Source of the DNA: Diatrype stigma
Lineage: Eukaryota > Ascomycota > Sordariomycetes > Xylariales > Diatrypaceae
Direction: 5' to 3'
Assembly (NCBI GenBank): GCA_022225965.2
Contig: JAKJXP020000055.1
Location: forward strand, 1-64,000
DNA length: 64,000 nucleotides
Below are positions 31,801 through 42,601 of the stretch, piece by piece. The notes beneath the pieces were generated by a model that had not been told where the DNA came from, did not search any database, and was given only the letters and a program-made list of their open reading frames with translations. A program made the position numbers and the translations under genes. Within the stretch, counting starts at the first letter, position 1; every line of letters starts with the position of its first letter.

Positions 31801-34680
31801 CGGCGGCGCGGCTCCCGTAGAACTCGTTACAGCTGCCGCGAAATCAGCTGATGCTCCTTGTTGGGCATGCATTTCGGTGTCGTGACTGTCGCCTCTACCG
31901 TAAGCTGACCTCCTCAGCGACTCTGTCTGCGTGTAATTGGGCATGCCTGGCCCAAATGGATCCTCGACTTCACCAACAACGCCAGGCGACTCTGCGCGCT
32001 GAGCCCGGTTTTGGCTAGAACGCAATCTCTGGGTGAAGGAGCTAATCGGGTTGAACGAGGAAGGCGCGTGGGAGTGACCGGTCGAGTCGTTATGGGACGG
32101 TGACCTGGCGACGGACGACTGGCGATGGGGCTCGTTGCTGACGGAGCTCCGGAACGGGCTGCCTAGGTTGCTCTCACGGCCTTCCGGCGATGACCTGTCC
32201 GAGATAACGCTCTGGAGTGTCCGTGCCACTCGTACGATGGGCGAAAGGGACGGCCTGCCGATATGAGCAGGAGGTTCCAACGATTGGACACGATCTAGAG
32301 GTGCCACGCCGCCGGAAGGAGGCAGTTGCGACGATGGCTTATGGACTCCGGGCGTGCCGCTAGCCTCCTGTTGCATATGGGACGCTCCAAAGTCAATGAT
32401 GTGTGACTGTGTGTAATCCGGGGGTGAAGAATGAATATCGCCGTCGCCACGAGAATTCGATCCTTCGGCTTCTTGTTGTTCAGCATTCACTGGTTGTTCT
32501 TCCTCCGGGGCTCTCTTAGAGCCGTTGTTTGAGGAAGAGGTGTCATCCGGTGTAGGCAATCTAGCAGGGGACAAATTCAGACGACCGCTCCTACCGGCCG
32601 AATGGTTTTGTTCTATGGCGTTATCACTGGCAACTGCGTCGTGATAAACGGCATTAGTTGCGCGGGAAAGGGGTTTAGGGGTGGCAGCTTCAAGAACTTC
32701 GTCCGGTATTTCGGAAAATGAATCGTCGTACAAGGATGTGTCTCCATGCGTAGAGCCCACAGTAGTCTGTTTCATAGGCAGATGTCTTGGGGTTGCTGCT
32801 TGGAGCAAGCTATCTGGAAGAGTCGAGAACGAATCATCCACCTGAGGTGCCTTCCCGGCTCTCGAACTGAAGAGTTGCCGGCTGAGAGGTATAGGTTTGG
32901 ACTTCTTTGCGCTTCCCGTTGGACTTCTCGACCAAGCCCGGGAGTTTCCTTCCGCCGGGGGCTCAGAAGACCGTTGTGTTCTTTCAAGTTGACTTTGTTC
33001 TCCGTAGTGGTCATCATCTGCGGCCAAGGGATCTGGTGACTGCCGTGTGGCTTCTGCTTCAGCCTCTCCTTCTCCTTCCCCGTCTCCTTCTGCGTCTGTT
33101 TGTGTGCTTCGTCGAAGCGACTCCAGGGTCTGATTGATGATCATATTAGTCTCCTCGCCCATCTCGCTCTGATATGCTCCTTCCGAAGGAATTCTGCTCA
33201 AGTCTGCCTGAAACGAAGCCTGGAACGACGGCAAGGACTCCACTGCGATCATGCTGAAGTCCGATGCGTGCGCCAGTGTGTCTTGTCGACCATAGGTCAC
33301 ACCATCAGCCCTCTCGAAATCCGATTCCATGTCGTCGCTCGGCTGTTCCATCATCATATGCATTTCCCCTTCGCCATCGTCTTCATCGGCATAGCCATCT
33401 CCTTCCGAAGTAGGCAGTTGTGACGATGCCAGCCTCGACCCCCTAGATTGCCGCCGTGTGCTTTCGAGTTCTCGGGTGTTGTCTATATTCGAAGGGGTAG
33501 GCGTGGAGTTCAGCATCAACAGGTCCTCAGAGTCTGGATGAAGTGCTGCCTGAGCTTCCTCCTCAAGTCTTCGTTCCCCTGTGCTCGGTTCTGCTGACGG
33601 CAATGCTGCATCGCTCGGCGGCAGTTCGGGCCCAGCTGTTATATGCTGGTCCGCATTGACAGTCGAGCGCTCCATCTCGCTCTCAATCAGGGGGGCAAGC
33701 TCATCGGGCATCAGCGCTTTCCGCGGGCGTCCGCGTTTCCTCCCGGTACCGGTCGTCGATTTGCTGCTGCTCGGGACCTGGGATGACGATGGTACAGCCG
33801 CCGTTGCCGACGCAGCCGCTAACTTGGCAGGCGTTTTCCGTATCCGAGGCTTCTTCGCTGGCTTCGCCCTCGGGGTCGCGTCCGTATCCTCGATGCCCAT
33901 GTTCTCGATCCCTGCCATCACGGAGGCATCACTAGCCCGACTCACTGCAGAGCTGGGGACATTATCGTCGTCCTTACGCGAATTCCGGCGGCGCTGCGTC
34001 TGCGTCTTCCTCTGCGCAGGTGTAGGAGCCCTTTTCCGCCCACCGCTGCTCGCCGCCCCCCTACCAGACGCCGCCGTCGGCATCGGCGTCCCATTGCTCT
34101 TGCGCGGCCTACCGCGTCGTTTCCTCGGCGTCTCCATATCATCATCCCCAGCCCCAGCTCCTTCATCGTCCGTCAAGCCGCGCAAGGGAACCGAGGTCGT
34201 GGTGATCTCCTCGCCGTGGATGATGGGCCGCGTGGGCGACGAGGGCGGGAACAGCTTGCGCTTGATACCCCGCTTTGAGCCCGGCCCAGTGGCCATAGCA
34301 GCAGCGGCGGCAGCTTCCTCCGCCTCAACCGTGACGAATATGCGCTGCGGTGACTGTCCATCGCCCACGTCCAGCTCAAAGGTGCGCTTCCGCGGGGAGG
34401 GGCGCCGGCTGCTGCGGCTGCCCGTCGTCATCGCCGAGCCCTTGACGGGCGTGCTGCCGCCGTTGTAGGGCAGGGAGTAGTCGGAGAAATCCTGGAGCCG
34501 GGGGTATGGGGGCAGTCCGCTCGGTCTCGAGGCTGCTGTTGTGCGCCCGCGCGTGGTCGATTTCGGAAAGGGGCGCGTCGAGCTCGGGATGATGGGCTCG
34601 AGGTCGTCGGTTAGCGGGTCGGGGGACGAGAAGCGGCTGCCACCGCCCCCCGCGGGGGAGTCGTCGCCGTCGCGATCCAT
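28834..34680 (-). CDS. Large AT-hook, low-complexity nuclear protein
   Basis: A single 5.8-kb exon encodes 1948 residues. Two canonical AT-hooks lie near the N-terminus (RKRRGRPRKS at 186-195, RKRGRPRK at 314-321), with a third basic patch (KKPRIRKTPAK, about 277-287). They bind the minor groove of AT-rich DNA. The middle (about 400-1700) is Ser/Pro/Glu/Asp/Gln-rich and probably disordered, with repeated SxIP/DExLEAATPxxL-type pieces (SFSTLPDSLLQAATP, SFSEIPDEVLEAATP). The C-terminal 150 residues look folded: WTREHWLRLDALATLRRRDP onward, with a long Ala-rich helix region. Fungal genomes annotate such proteins as AT DNA-binding (Thy-1-like). Inferred role: chromatin or transcription. ATG at 34680 is the first in frame. 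Confidence 0.85.
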   Translation of the reverse strand: MDRDGDDSPAGGGGSRFSSPDPLTDDLEPIIPSSTRPFPKSTTRGRTTAASRPSGLPPYPRLQDFSDYSLPYNGGSTPVKGSAMTTGSRSSRRPSPRKRTFELDVGDGQSPQRIFVTVEAEEAAAAAAMATGPGSKRGIKRKLFPPSSPTRPIIHGEEITTTSVPLRGLTDDEGAGAGDDDMETPRKRRGRPRKSNGTPMPTAASGRGAASSGGRKRAPTPAQRKTQTQRRRNSRKDDDNVPSSAVSRASDASVMAGIENMGIEDTDATPRAKPAKKPRIRKTPAKLAAASATAAVPSSSQVPSSSKSTTGTGRKRGRPRKALMPDELAPLIESEMERSTVNADQHITAGPELPPSDAALPSAEPSTGERRLEEEAQAALHPDSEDLLMLNSTPTPSNIDNTRELESTRRQSRGSRLASSQLPTSEGDGYADEDDGEGEMHMMMEQPSDDMESDFERADGVTYGRQDTLAHASDFSMIAVESLPSFQASFQADLSRIPSEGAYQSEMGEETNMIINQTLESLRRSTQTDAEGDGEGEGEAEAEATRQSPDPLAADDDHYGEQSQLERTQRSSEPPAEGNSRAWSRSPTGSAKKSKPIPLSRQLFSSRAGKAPQVDDSFSTLPDSLLQAATPRHLPMKQTTVGSTHGDTSLYDDSFSEIPDEVLEAATPKPLSRATNAVYHDAVASDNAIEQNHSAGRSGRLNLSPARLPTPDDTSSSNNGSKRAPEEEQPVNAEQQEAEGSNSRGDGDIHSSPPDYTQSHIIDFGASHMQQEASGTPGVHKPSSQLPPSGGVAPLDRVQSLEPPAHIGRPSLSPIVRVARTLQSVISDRSSPEGRESNLGSPFRSSVSNEPHRQSSVARSPSHNDSTGHSHAPSSFNPISSFTQRLRSSQNRAQRAESPGVVGEVEDPFGPGMPNYTQTESLRRSAYGRGDSHDTEMHAQQGASADFAAAVTSSTGAAPPSDDQMSWAANNSPEFQRRNHQPTPQQRMRSSSFLAAHASSTGASRAMDALAIGADGADRERAEDFADDETEPEDQWQQQLDGADEGLEASRMDEQFEGQDDNESGSLGDDDMDIWDIEASRPTPDEPSSFIAHVVPKPKAQPEADTAEPPRRGKIPSPWRRSSRRLIYKDEVLSPSQIEIEEGAVSEVDDEYEMIPPASRRMSSVQRRQSQSQDQDGQEGERERSEAREEIAGPPEQAQRDAEAQEDEYDEEEGDDYDILGQQSDGDSIAGGEGDREAQAPESDGYSMIQPTENRKNRSPARSTRDDEYSLMAPSDQAEAEAEAVPQEALLHTNTEIEEYSLVTQQQRNRKNAASNNGDKPAVQEQQEPEKGKRKSGFFGGFDILSFFSSPAALPKTRAGETPKQGENTGTTANPARALENNGATNTTTNTMSTIWSNGLFPSIPRKEIRPSPERQVDMFSPGPASEPRSADAHADAYDDEHAGEHDGEHDGYGDDQYQDYDSYYNNEELSPSVSTPSRSPSTSPSRPRPAQSQQPTHHQPQHDNSADHRSVSAAPSTPEQPDHSSKYSPIEQKRNFTPRPRDRQSPAPPSLFAPSTTAQFASEKTMPNSSSNLDINSNRATSTSTTNVNFLEVPQLQMQRDQDIDHELEMEMESSVLTDGTDYERVPPRAKPSQWDRTLSPSKSCFRSPLKPTTPGRVVAFSNENTNKSIGNNNTNGGSVPSFSSLLRNGTGNGGGNSGGNHNTVSPNKAARSGKENSGTSESTTSNNKNNDASSSSLYPTLPVSRWDEKASRDNDSNSNQNIATTNKTNSTTSTAPPQPEPQPLPPLTRDPAMTSFRPAAAAEQRLSPTTWTREHWLRLDALATLRRRDPVKFQALYFHPAAVSAFLLNSSSQTPDADPNDVDAVFERHRLRGKEVAAQGAAILLEAWHLEVVEAFRAEIGAGGDGSGWDDVVIAKRLFALLVGAERRAARRRAGAGAGAGVGLGR

Positions 34681-36308
34681 GTTTTATTTATATATAACAA
34701 GGTTCCGGTCGGGACAAGTTGGGGTCGATCGGTCGGTCAAAATTAAACAAAAAATGTGATGACACGCATCAGAATTACCAGGTCCAACATCAACACATGT
34801 GTATACGCCTCTCGTCTCCCTTTCTTTCTCTCTCACCGCAGATGTCGGGCGAATGTGGTGTAAGTTGTAAGCTACCTAGGTCGCGTGCAGGTCTATACCT
34901 ACAGCATACCGTAATATGTAGAAGTAGGTTGAGCGACGTAAGTATAGGCAGATAGCTAGTGTAACCAGGCGCCAAGTAGACTAGGTTCGCTATCGATATG
35001 CAGCAATGCCGTAATAAGACAGAATAATACCTAGCAGCGTTAAAATCGGGCACCCGGTCGGTGATTCTTGATTGATTGATTGATTGACTGATGGAGAAGT
35101 TCGATGCTCCCCCCAATCCAGTTGGTCAGTTGGTGGGTTTGTTTACTTTGGGCGGATCCAAATTATTCAGCTGCCCTCTGCAGGGGTCCGAGGTCGTCTT
35201 TGGGAAGTTTGAGAGGGCGGGCCTGAAAGTGCTGCAGTGGCCAGCGGCGGGCGGGCTGGTGGGCTGGAGCCTGGCGGGGCGGTGCTTGTCCAGGCTGTCC
35301 CTGACTGGCTGACCTAATACAGTAAGGGTACCTAGTTTAGGTACTGTAGGTCGGTAGATTCTATACCGGCATGGATCCCGAGTCCCGACATTCGTACGAT
35401 AGATTGTACAAGCTACGGACTTGATGAACCGAAATATTAGATTTCGGAACAACGTCATATCTCCCCGTACCGCCTATCGGTGAATTATTGCACATTTAGA
35501 TTCGCTGGAGGAGGTACTATTGTTCTAAGTATATCGTCTGATCATCCGGCACACTGCATATAATCACCTCGACACATATATACTTATGTTCCAGAAGCCT
35601 ACCTAATACTTATACGAGGAACATTGAAGCGTCGTCATCCCGGCATCGTTGCCGGTTAGCCCACGAGCTAACTAACTACCTAGGGCTGCCAGTTCACCAT
35701 GGATGTCTTGTCTCGCCTGTTGAAGATAGGTAGGTAGGTATATGAGTGCAGCCTCGTATAATGGACGCTGTGCGACCTGAAAAGCAAATATCCAGATGTG
35801 ATAGTTTACCTCCCTGGGGCGGAGTAGTTAGGTTAGTACATGGTTAATAGTACGTAAGTTAGCAATGTCGCCCATGATCCGTCAGTGCAGCCTCAAGTGA
35901 TAAATGATATGTAAGTAGTCGAATCACCAATAGTCTACAACCACCTACATAGATAGACTAGCCCGAGCACACGCAAAGGATCACGGCATCATTGGTATCG
36001 CTATATACTTGATAATACTTCAAATGTATTGTATTGATATGATCTACCTGAGGTCACCTGAAATCCACGCATGCTTCTTTTTGAGCACTGGTCATATCTA
36101 TCTAGGGGTGACGCCGAGGATGCTTTATTGCGCCAATGGGGCTGGGGGAATATTGTTCGAAAACAGATGATCAATATCCATATCGCTGATCTATTAGCAA
36201 ATACCCATCATGGGGTGCGTATCTCATATACCGCCGCCGCCTCCTCCGCCTCAAAACCCTCTCAACGTAATCCGAGAGAGGGCCAACTTCTCAAGCCAGC
36301 TCAGATGA
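34681..36308. other. Intergenic, no gene seen
   Basis: 1.6 kb containing the AT-hook gene's promoter and the 3' flank of the Sds3/Dep1 gene. It has GATT tandem repeats at about 35068-35090, AGGTAGGTAGGTA at about 35729-35740 and several CCTAGGTA-like motifs. The open stretches here are not protein-like. Confidence 0.5.
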
Positions 36309-38000
36309 TTACTTCCGCTTGCCTCTAGCACTGCCGGAACGGCTCATGGCGGCACCACCGAGGCTGCTCTGCCTGCTCATCGGTGCCCCACCGGCGGGCG
36401 ACCCAATGGTTGGGGCATTATTCCCTGCTGGCGCGGCCGGGTCGTCTCCCCGCACATTGCTGCTGGGGATTCCTAGAGATTCGGAGAGCTGCTCGACCGG
36501 CGGCCGCTCGCCCTGGATGTATGTGACGTACTTGCTCTTGCGCTGGGGCGGAGCCATGGCCTCGAGGATGCGGCGGCCACCGTTCATGGCGTCGAGGTTG
36601 GTTCCGGCCCCGTGATGCTTCTGGTAGTTGCGATAGAGGTTCATAACCACCATATCGTGCTGAGCATCGTCCTGCGACAACGAGGTTGGTGTGTTAGACT
36701 CCGACTTGACGTATGCCTTCGAGTATTGCGAGTGGATGAGTGGCGGCAGTTTGGGTTCTTGCGGCGCCAATCTGTCGAGATTGGCGAGGTCGAAGTTGGC
36801 CAGACCTTCAATCCCAAGCACTTTGTCGTCAATGAAGTTCTGGTTGTTATGACCGCCACGTGTGCTTCGGGTAGTGTGCGAATGTTGCCGCTCCATCATA
36901 GGCGCAGAGGTGTCTGGGCCATCCTCCTCTTCGTTCCCTTCTCCGTTGCCGGCATCACTTCCCTCTGGCGAGGAAATGACGTTACCGTTGGCGTCACGGC
37001 GTGTTAGGAGGTATTTATGAGCTGCTAGCGCGGCCGTGTTGTAAGTCATGGACAATTCCTTATCAGTAAACAGCTTGTCTATGCTGTAGACTGGGCCAGT
37101 CTCTTTGCGCATGCTTCTGAATCTGTCGCTCTGCCAGAGAGGTGTAGTGTTGGAATTGTCGAGAGCTCGCCGGGTGGGAGCGGGTGATCCATCGTCATCT
37201 CCGCCATTGCGCTTCCTCTTCTTGTTCTCCGAGAACCCTGGCAGATCCTCCATCTCTCGTCGTAACCTCGTATTCCGCTTTCCATGGGTTCCGCCAGGGC
37301 TTGCCGGATTGGTGAGACTGAATTGGTTGGGGTGTAACAAAAGTGCAGAACTGTCGGAGATCTCGAGGACTTCCTTCTCTTTCCCTAGCCGGTATTTCTT
37401 AGAAGTGATGGTGTTGATAAGTCGGTCGCGTAGGGTGTTGGAAAGTGCCTTGTGCTCTCGTTTGGCGACCTCGAGTCTGTAGGCGTGGTTGTTACGGTGG
37501 TCTTGTACCTTCCGGTCGTACTCATACTATGTTGAACCAAAAGATCAGTTATCTCCCGTTACTCAACAGCTGCAAACGAATCTGGGGTTGGTTGGAAATA
37601 CCTTTTGGGAAGTCAATTCGAAGTCGCGGCGCTCAACCACGTCACCGATCTCGTTCACCCATTCCTGGAACGTAGGACCAGCCATTTCGAGCAGGGTTCG
37701 TGTAGAGCCGCCATCGCTAGCGTGTGATAATTCTCGGAATCCGCGATCAATCTCATCTAGAGGACGGTCGGCATAGGGATCGACTCGGCCGACAAGGTTA
37801 ACATCGACTTGGATCTTCTGTAGTTCTTCACGGTAGGTTCTGTCCCGGTCGCGGCTGAACTGGTCGGCGAGGACCACCAGTCGGTCGTTCAAAACCTGTC
37901 GCTTCTTGTCGCGCTTGGACTGAGGAGGAGGGGATTGTCGGGCTGTTCTGCTCGAAGCAGTCGCCAGCGCCGACGTCTGAGCAGAGTCGGCGGCTGCCAT
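36309..38000 (-). CDS. Sds3/Dep1-type subunit of the Sin3-Rpd3 histone deacetylase complex
   Basis: Two exons, 38000-37602 and 37526-36309, give 538 residues. The N-terminal Sds3-like region is clear: SKRDKKRQVLNDRLVVLADQ (28-47), RDRDRTYREELQKIQVDVNL, DPYADRPLDEI (about 74-84). A basic coiled coil crosses the splice site (YDRKVQDHRNNHAYRLEVAKR). The intron (75 nt) has GTATTT...ATAG and keeps frame. The C-terminal half is low complexity, ending in Ser/Gly/Arg. ATG at 38000 is chosen because longer readings upstream lack an ATG. The family scaffolds Rpd3-type deacetylation for gene silencing; Dep1 versus Sds3 identity is not decided here. Confidence 0.85.
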
Positions 38001-39660
38001 TTCGGATCGGGACCGTGTTGAGTCGGTAGGTTGGTAAGATGGTGGATCGGCAATGTGGAAAATCAAAGGAAGTAGGAAGCTATTTCCTGGGATATGCAAA
38101 AGGTATGCAAATGGCAGAATTGGAAGAGGTAAATATCATCCCAGAGCAGGGAGTATTTCGTATGTGGAAGTGTAGGTTAAATTTTAAAGGGCAGAGACCA
38201 TGAGCAAGAGTTGGGTTTGGTATTTTTAGTCCTGAGCGGCGGTAATGTAGGTGTGTAGGTTAGAGCTAGCCAGGTACCAAATCGATAAGTGCACAGTGGT
38301 TCAGGGTTGCTTCTGGGTACAGAAAGTGTAGATAATTCGATGAATCGCGGAAAGCCCTCTATGATCTATAAGGAAAATGTATTCATCTGTTTCTCTCTTC
38401 CCGTCTGCTGGCTCCCGAAGAAACAATACCGTAGCTGTGTGCAGAGTATGTACGAAAAGGAAAGCGGAATGCTGGCATGTCAGGTATTGTACTTAGTAGT
38501 ATTCGTAGAGGTCACACAACCGTGGAAGCTGGTCATTAAGGTACTCTACACAATCGCATCAATGAGACAAGGCTTGCGCCCGCATATCGGATCTCAGAGA
38601 GTCCATCCATTAACCAGGGGCCTCTTAACCAGCAACTAACAGCCCTGAAGCAGTCCCGAATCAGCAAGTAATCGGGGGTTGTCTGTCCTATGAGTGGTTC
38701 TGCCTCTGGTTTTCGGTCCACAAATCCAGTTAGCTACCTACAGAGTGACCTAGTGACCTAAAATGATAGCCTAACGCAACCACCATAAGCCCCGCCTTCC
38801 TAATTCGGACAAAGGAAGTCTTCACCAATCGTTTGTAAAGTCACCAACCGTTGGTCAAGTTGGTGCTGGTACATTATGTAAGTTATTACAGTTGTTAGTG
38901 AGTTGTTACTAGGTAGCTCTTCTATATATCAACTGCCATAACACCACCATGTCACAACTATAGAGCCAACCATGGATCCAGCCTGTCGTACTCTCCGTTC
39001 GAAATTCCCCTCAAAATCACCCACCATCAGTACAGGACCAAGCTGAGCCCAAAGTATGCGAGCAAAGCGGATACGATGGCGATGAATGAGCCGTACCATC
39101 ATCGCCACGAACTACCTAAGGTGCCTACTATGCAGTGTGGCGTCAGTGCACAGCTACAGCTAAATGTTACTATATTCGTCTGCTTATATCAGGGCAGTGC
39201 GAGCGCGACACTGAAGGTGGAAGCAAGGTGCTGGTGCTCTGCGAAATCGTGGTAGAATAAAGTATTCTTGCCGAGGTGAAGCTTTTTGGGAGCCCGAACT
39301 TCTGCCTCCCGAAACGCACCTTGTGTGTAGCGTCGCACTAGAACCGGGCGTTGCCGTGCAGGGCACCACGGGACTGAGTTTAGCTGCACGTGTCGCATCG
39401 TCGCATCCTTTTTCATTGGTCCATGTTTCGACATGCATACATCGCGCTTTAGAGTCGGCGCGAGACATTCAAGTGAGCGAACTCGATCCCTCTGCTCAGT
39501 ATAAACGGCAGTAGTTCCTGTCGAAGTCGTCGACTAGGTGGCCGTAAGAGGACAAGGGGGCAGCAAACATCCTCGAAATCTCGTTCCCCGTATGACCCCA
39601 TGCGCCTGTTTGATATCATGACGAAAGAGTGATCCGGTACTTGACCAACTGCTCGCATTG
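38001..39660. other. Intergenic, no gene seen
   Basis: 1.66 kb with the promoter of the Sds3/Dep1 gene at the left end. TAGGTA/TACCTA motifs recur. No supported frame, RNA gene or repeat. Confidence 0.5.
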
Positions 39661-39945
39661 TTAGTCTTCAAGCTGCATCAATTTCTTCAGTAAGTTCGGC
39701 CCGAGATGAATGGGGATTATGAGATCATGAAGAGATTGGGGCGCACTGACATCCCGACGATGTATGGCGAGTAACAAGCCCAGGCCTAGCAGCACCCCCA
39801 CCATGATGATCACCGTCCCGAAGGTGTGGCTCCAGCTCCGGCTCCGGCTCCGGAGAATGATGCTCTCGGGGTCGTGTGCATGATCAAGGGTTCGGCCAGT
39901 CTTAGCAGTGGACTGGTCCGATTTGAAATCAGGAGTCGGTGTCAT
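39661..39945 (-). CDS. Possible small single-pass membrane protein
   Basis: A 94-codon frame from ATG at 39945 contains one convincing transmembrane segment (TFGTVIIMVGVLLGLGLLLAI, residues about 41-61) between a basic flank (RSRSRSWSH) and a short tail. No family recognised, no intron, no conserved neighbour. It may be a chance frame. Confidence 0.3.
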   Translation of the reverse strand: MTPTPDFKSDQSTAKTGRTLDHAHDPESIILRSRSRSWSHTFGTVIIMVGVLLGLGLLLAIHRRDVSAPQSLHDLIIPIHLGPNLLKKLMQLED

Positions 39946-40406
39946 CGCTCGCGGCGTATAGCAAATATTATAGTATAAACGGTAGCAGGTGAGAGCGTCA
40001 AAGACATGGGGTCGGCAATTCCGAAGCGTAGATCGACAGCAGATGGATGGGCGGGTTCGGCGAATGGATGAAAGGGCCAAACAAGGGGTCTGAGGGACAG
40101 AACGGGGGATAAACTTACCATATATACTTCCGAATGCCTAATCAAAGTAATTACCACCAAACCCTCCCAGGCCCAGGCCAAGAATGCAAGGTGTGTCCGG
40201 CTAAGGTCGAGTAGGTAGGTAGCCACCTACTAACAGTCTAACAGCAAGCATGGCATTCCAATTCCAGCCTGGCTGGCTAGCTGGGCAGCTCAAATGCACA
40301 AATCACAATGCAACACTTGAGGCGTTGTCTCGGATCCAGTAAGGCCGCAGGGCCACGCCGGCACATTCGGCAACTTGGCTCAGAATGTCGACAGCCAGGG
40401 ACGAAT
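39946..40406. other. Intergenic, no gene seen
   Basis: No supported frame or repeat between the possible small membrane protein and the MITE. Confidence 0.4.
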
Positions 40407-40416
40407 GGCCAGCCCT
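40407..40416 (+). repeat. 10-bp target duplication GGCCAGCCCT, left copy
   Basis: Identical to 40955-40964, each copy abutting the end of the inverted-repeat element. A length of 9-11 bp is typical of Mutator-like elements. Confidence 0.75.
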
Positions 40417-40954
40417 CAATCCGCCTATTCGTACCGGACAGAAAAGTTATTCGTACCGGACATTAACCACATCTGGCTAGCCTGGCGCTAACCTAGCGCA
40501 CCAGCCACTTGCGCCACACCTGAGCCACACTTCAAGCTGGCACCCTTAAGTTACTCCTTAACAAATAATACTTGTTGCGCACTTAGGTATACCAGCACCT
40601 ACAACCAGCACTTATAACCAGCACCTATAACCAGCACCTATAACCAGCACCTATAACCAGTATTTGCGCCAGCGCTTACGCCAGCGCTTGCGCCTATACG
40701 CAACGCGATTACGTTAGTATTAAGGTTAGATTTGGGGGGTTTGGGGGGCAGCTGGCGCTGGAAGCCCCCTATTTGGGTGGGCAAATGGGGGGCATACCTA
40801 ATGTATGTAATTGTGCTGTATAAAAGTATTGGTAATATGGAAGGTAAAGTGTGTTAGGTGGTGAGATAGGTATGGGTGGTAGTGTGGAGGTGCGTCCAAA
40901 TGTGGTTAATGTCCGGTACGAATAACTTTTCTGTCCGGTACGAATAGGCGGATT
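40417..40954. mobile_element. MITE with perfect 55-bp terminal inverted repeats (MULE-like)
   Basis: Bases 40418-40472 and 40900-40954 are perfect inverted repeats. Each arm itself contains the 14-mer TTCGTACCGGACA(G/T) twice, 24 bases apart. The whole is 538 bp, has no coding capacity, and is flanked by a direct repeat GGCCAGCCCT. Long TIRs plus a 10-bp duplication point to a non-autonomous Mutator-like element. Unlike the Fot1 and gypsy relics it shows no RIP decay in the arms. A single extra CTACCGGACA lies outside at about 41023. Confidence 0.8.
40591..40668 (+). repeat. 13-bp minisatellite inside the MITE
   Basis: Five units of ACCAGCACCTATA (first two slightly diverged) run from 40591 to 40655, with a diverged sixth. 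Related CCAGCGCTTRCG units continue to about 40695. Confidence 0.85.
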
Positions 40955-40964
40955 GGCCAGCCCT
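40955..40964 (+). repeat. 10-bp target duplication GGCCAGCCCT, right copy
   Basis: Second copy of the duplication at 40407-40416. Confidence 0.75.
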
Positions 40965-42376
40965 GGCTTCGCTCTTGGCGCTAACTTGGCTCGTACCACC
41001 AAGAATAGAAAAGTTCCCAGACCCCTACCGGACAACATGATACCCCTTAATTATTTCATAACGTGGATACTATAACGCTAGTAGGGACTTTCAGCGACGA
41101 TTAGTGGTGGCTCATTCAGTTGGAACTTAGGTATCTCCATGGAAGGGAGCGAGGGGTCGTTTATATCAATAGCATGATAGATAACTACGGACTTGAATAC
41201 CTAGTGATGCGGACGATCTAAGTAAGCAAGGGTTCCAGCCATTTTCTGCGAAGGGTCGTCGTTCGAACTCGGAAATATGGGCTGAAAGCTAATTATGCGC
41301 AGAGGCATAGAGGGGAAGAGGGGGTGGGGGATCATGCCCTGCGATTCGGATAGAGCCCGGGATTGGTGTGCATGCTTAACAACGCATTGCTTTTTCCGCT
41401 ATCTATAATCCCTCGAGAGGCCATTTAATCCTTAATTATATGCGCGTTTCCTTAACGTTTACAAAGAGTATGCGTGTATATATGTACACCGGCCGACACC
41501 GCTGACAACAAAGACCAAGACTAGTAGGACCCTTATCGCGACTTCAGTGGGAGAATAACGGCTGCAGCAGTAACCAGGGATGGCGATGACGGTTGAAGCA
41601 TTTGTCTTGGAGTGGAACTACCGCGGTGTTTATTCTTCCGAACAAGCCGGATCATGCGGGTGTGGCGCTCAGCCTGTTGAGAATACAGCGTACATTTCCA
41701 GTCAACCCCATTTCGGTCTGGATTGGGGTCTTGCATATGACCACCTCAGCTACTACGGCGAAACATGGACAGCGACAGTGATATAGAGCATATGGGTAGC
41801 AAAGCTATCGTCAAGTACAGGGGTGCTCTCGGTAGTCATGCTCGCCTCGTGACTGGGTGACCGTGACGGCCAGGCTCGGAAATCGAATCTCAATATTGTG
41901 AGCATTCAGCGAGACGGTTCCAACAAGGCTTTTGTCGCGGCGAGGTCTCTCCATCACCTCATTCTCGATCAGTATGCACTAGGCCCTTAGAGTGTCCTAG
42001 GTATGGCAAAGCATTTTCCTGTGTCTTAGGAAAAGATGAAGCTATTCTTCTATTGCCGACCACAGCACTACACGGCTTCCAAAGTAGTGGTCATGAAATA
42101 TATCCCCAAGCGTTCTGGTCAAGGGTATTCGTCGAATGAATTGCCACTGAGAGTATCGCCTTGAACTAACACCCGTAGAACAGTCTGGGTTAAATGTGGA
42201 GAAAGGGGCAGAATGATCTGAAGGGGACGACCAGACACTTCACGTACTGCGAAAGCCTCTTAGTGACATTCCGTACGGCTTCATGGACATCCGCCGATTA
42301 TACGACATCCTAGGCACATGAGCCTGGGATGCATAGTTTGCGGTGCGTCACTTCTGTCGTCATTGTACAGAAGGTT
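40965..42376. other. Intergenic, no gene seen
   Basis: 1.4 kb of mixed sequence. Short open frames at 41533-41786 on both strands overlap each other and show no protein-like pattern. Confidence 0.45.
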
Positions 42377-42601
42377 TCAGATGTTAGCTGCGAGATTACG
42401 CATCTCTGCCATGACCATCTCCTCGCCATCCTCTTCCTTCATGACCTGTCGTAAGGCCTCTAATTTCCCCACAATCAATACTAGAGCCTCGACACGCTCT
42501 TCCTTCGTAATTTCCTTGTTGTCAAACATCACTGGTAACATTCGTAGCATCATTCTGTCTAGAAGGTTGTATTTTCGTCTACGAAAACAGGACTCAGGTT
42601 G
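42377..42601 (-). pseudogene. Duplicated C-terminal fragment of the neighbouring Myb-like gene
   Basis: The minus-strand frame ends ITKEERVEALVLI, then KLEALRQVMKEEDGEEMVMAEMRNL and a stop at 42377. It parallels the end of the next gene (LTKEGREEVLASI, then ELEILRDVMEEEDGEETVALEMFKL). No start codon or N-terminal part is attached; an in-frame TAA lies just upstream at 42602. It is probably a partial tandem duplicate, or less likely an alternative last exon. Confidence 0.6.
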
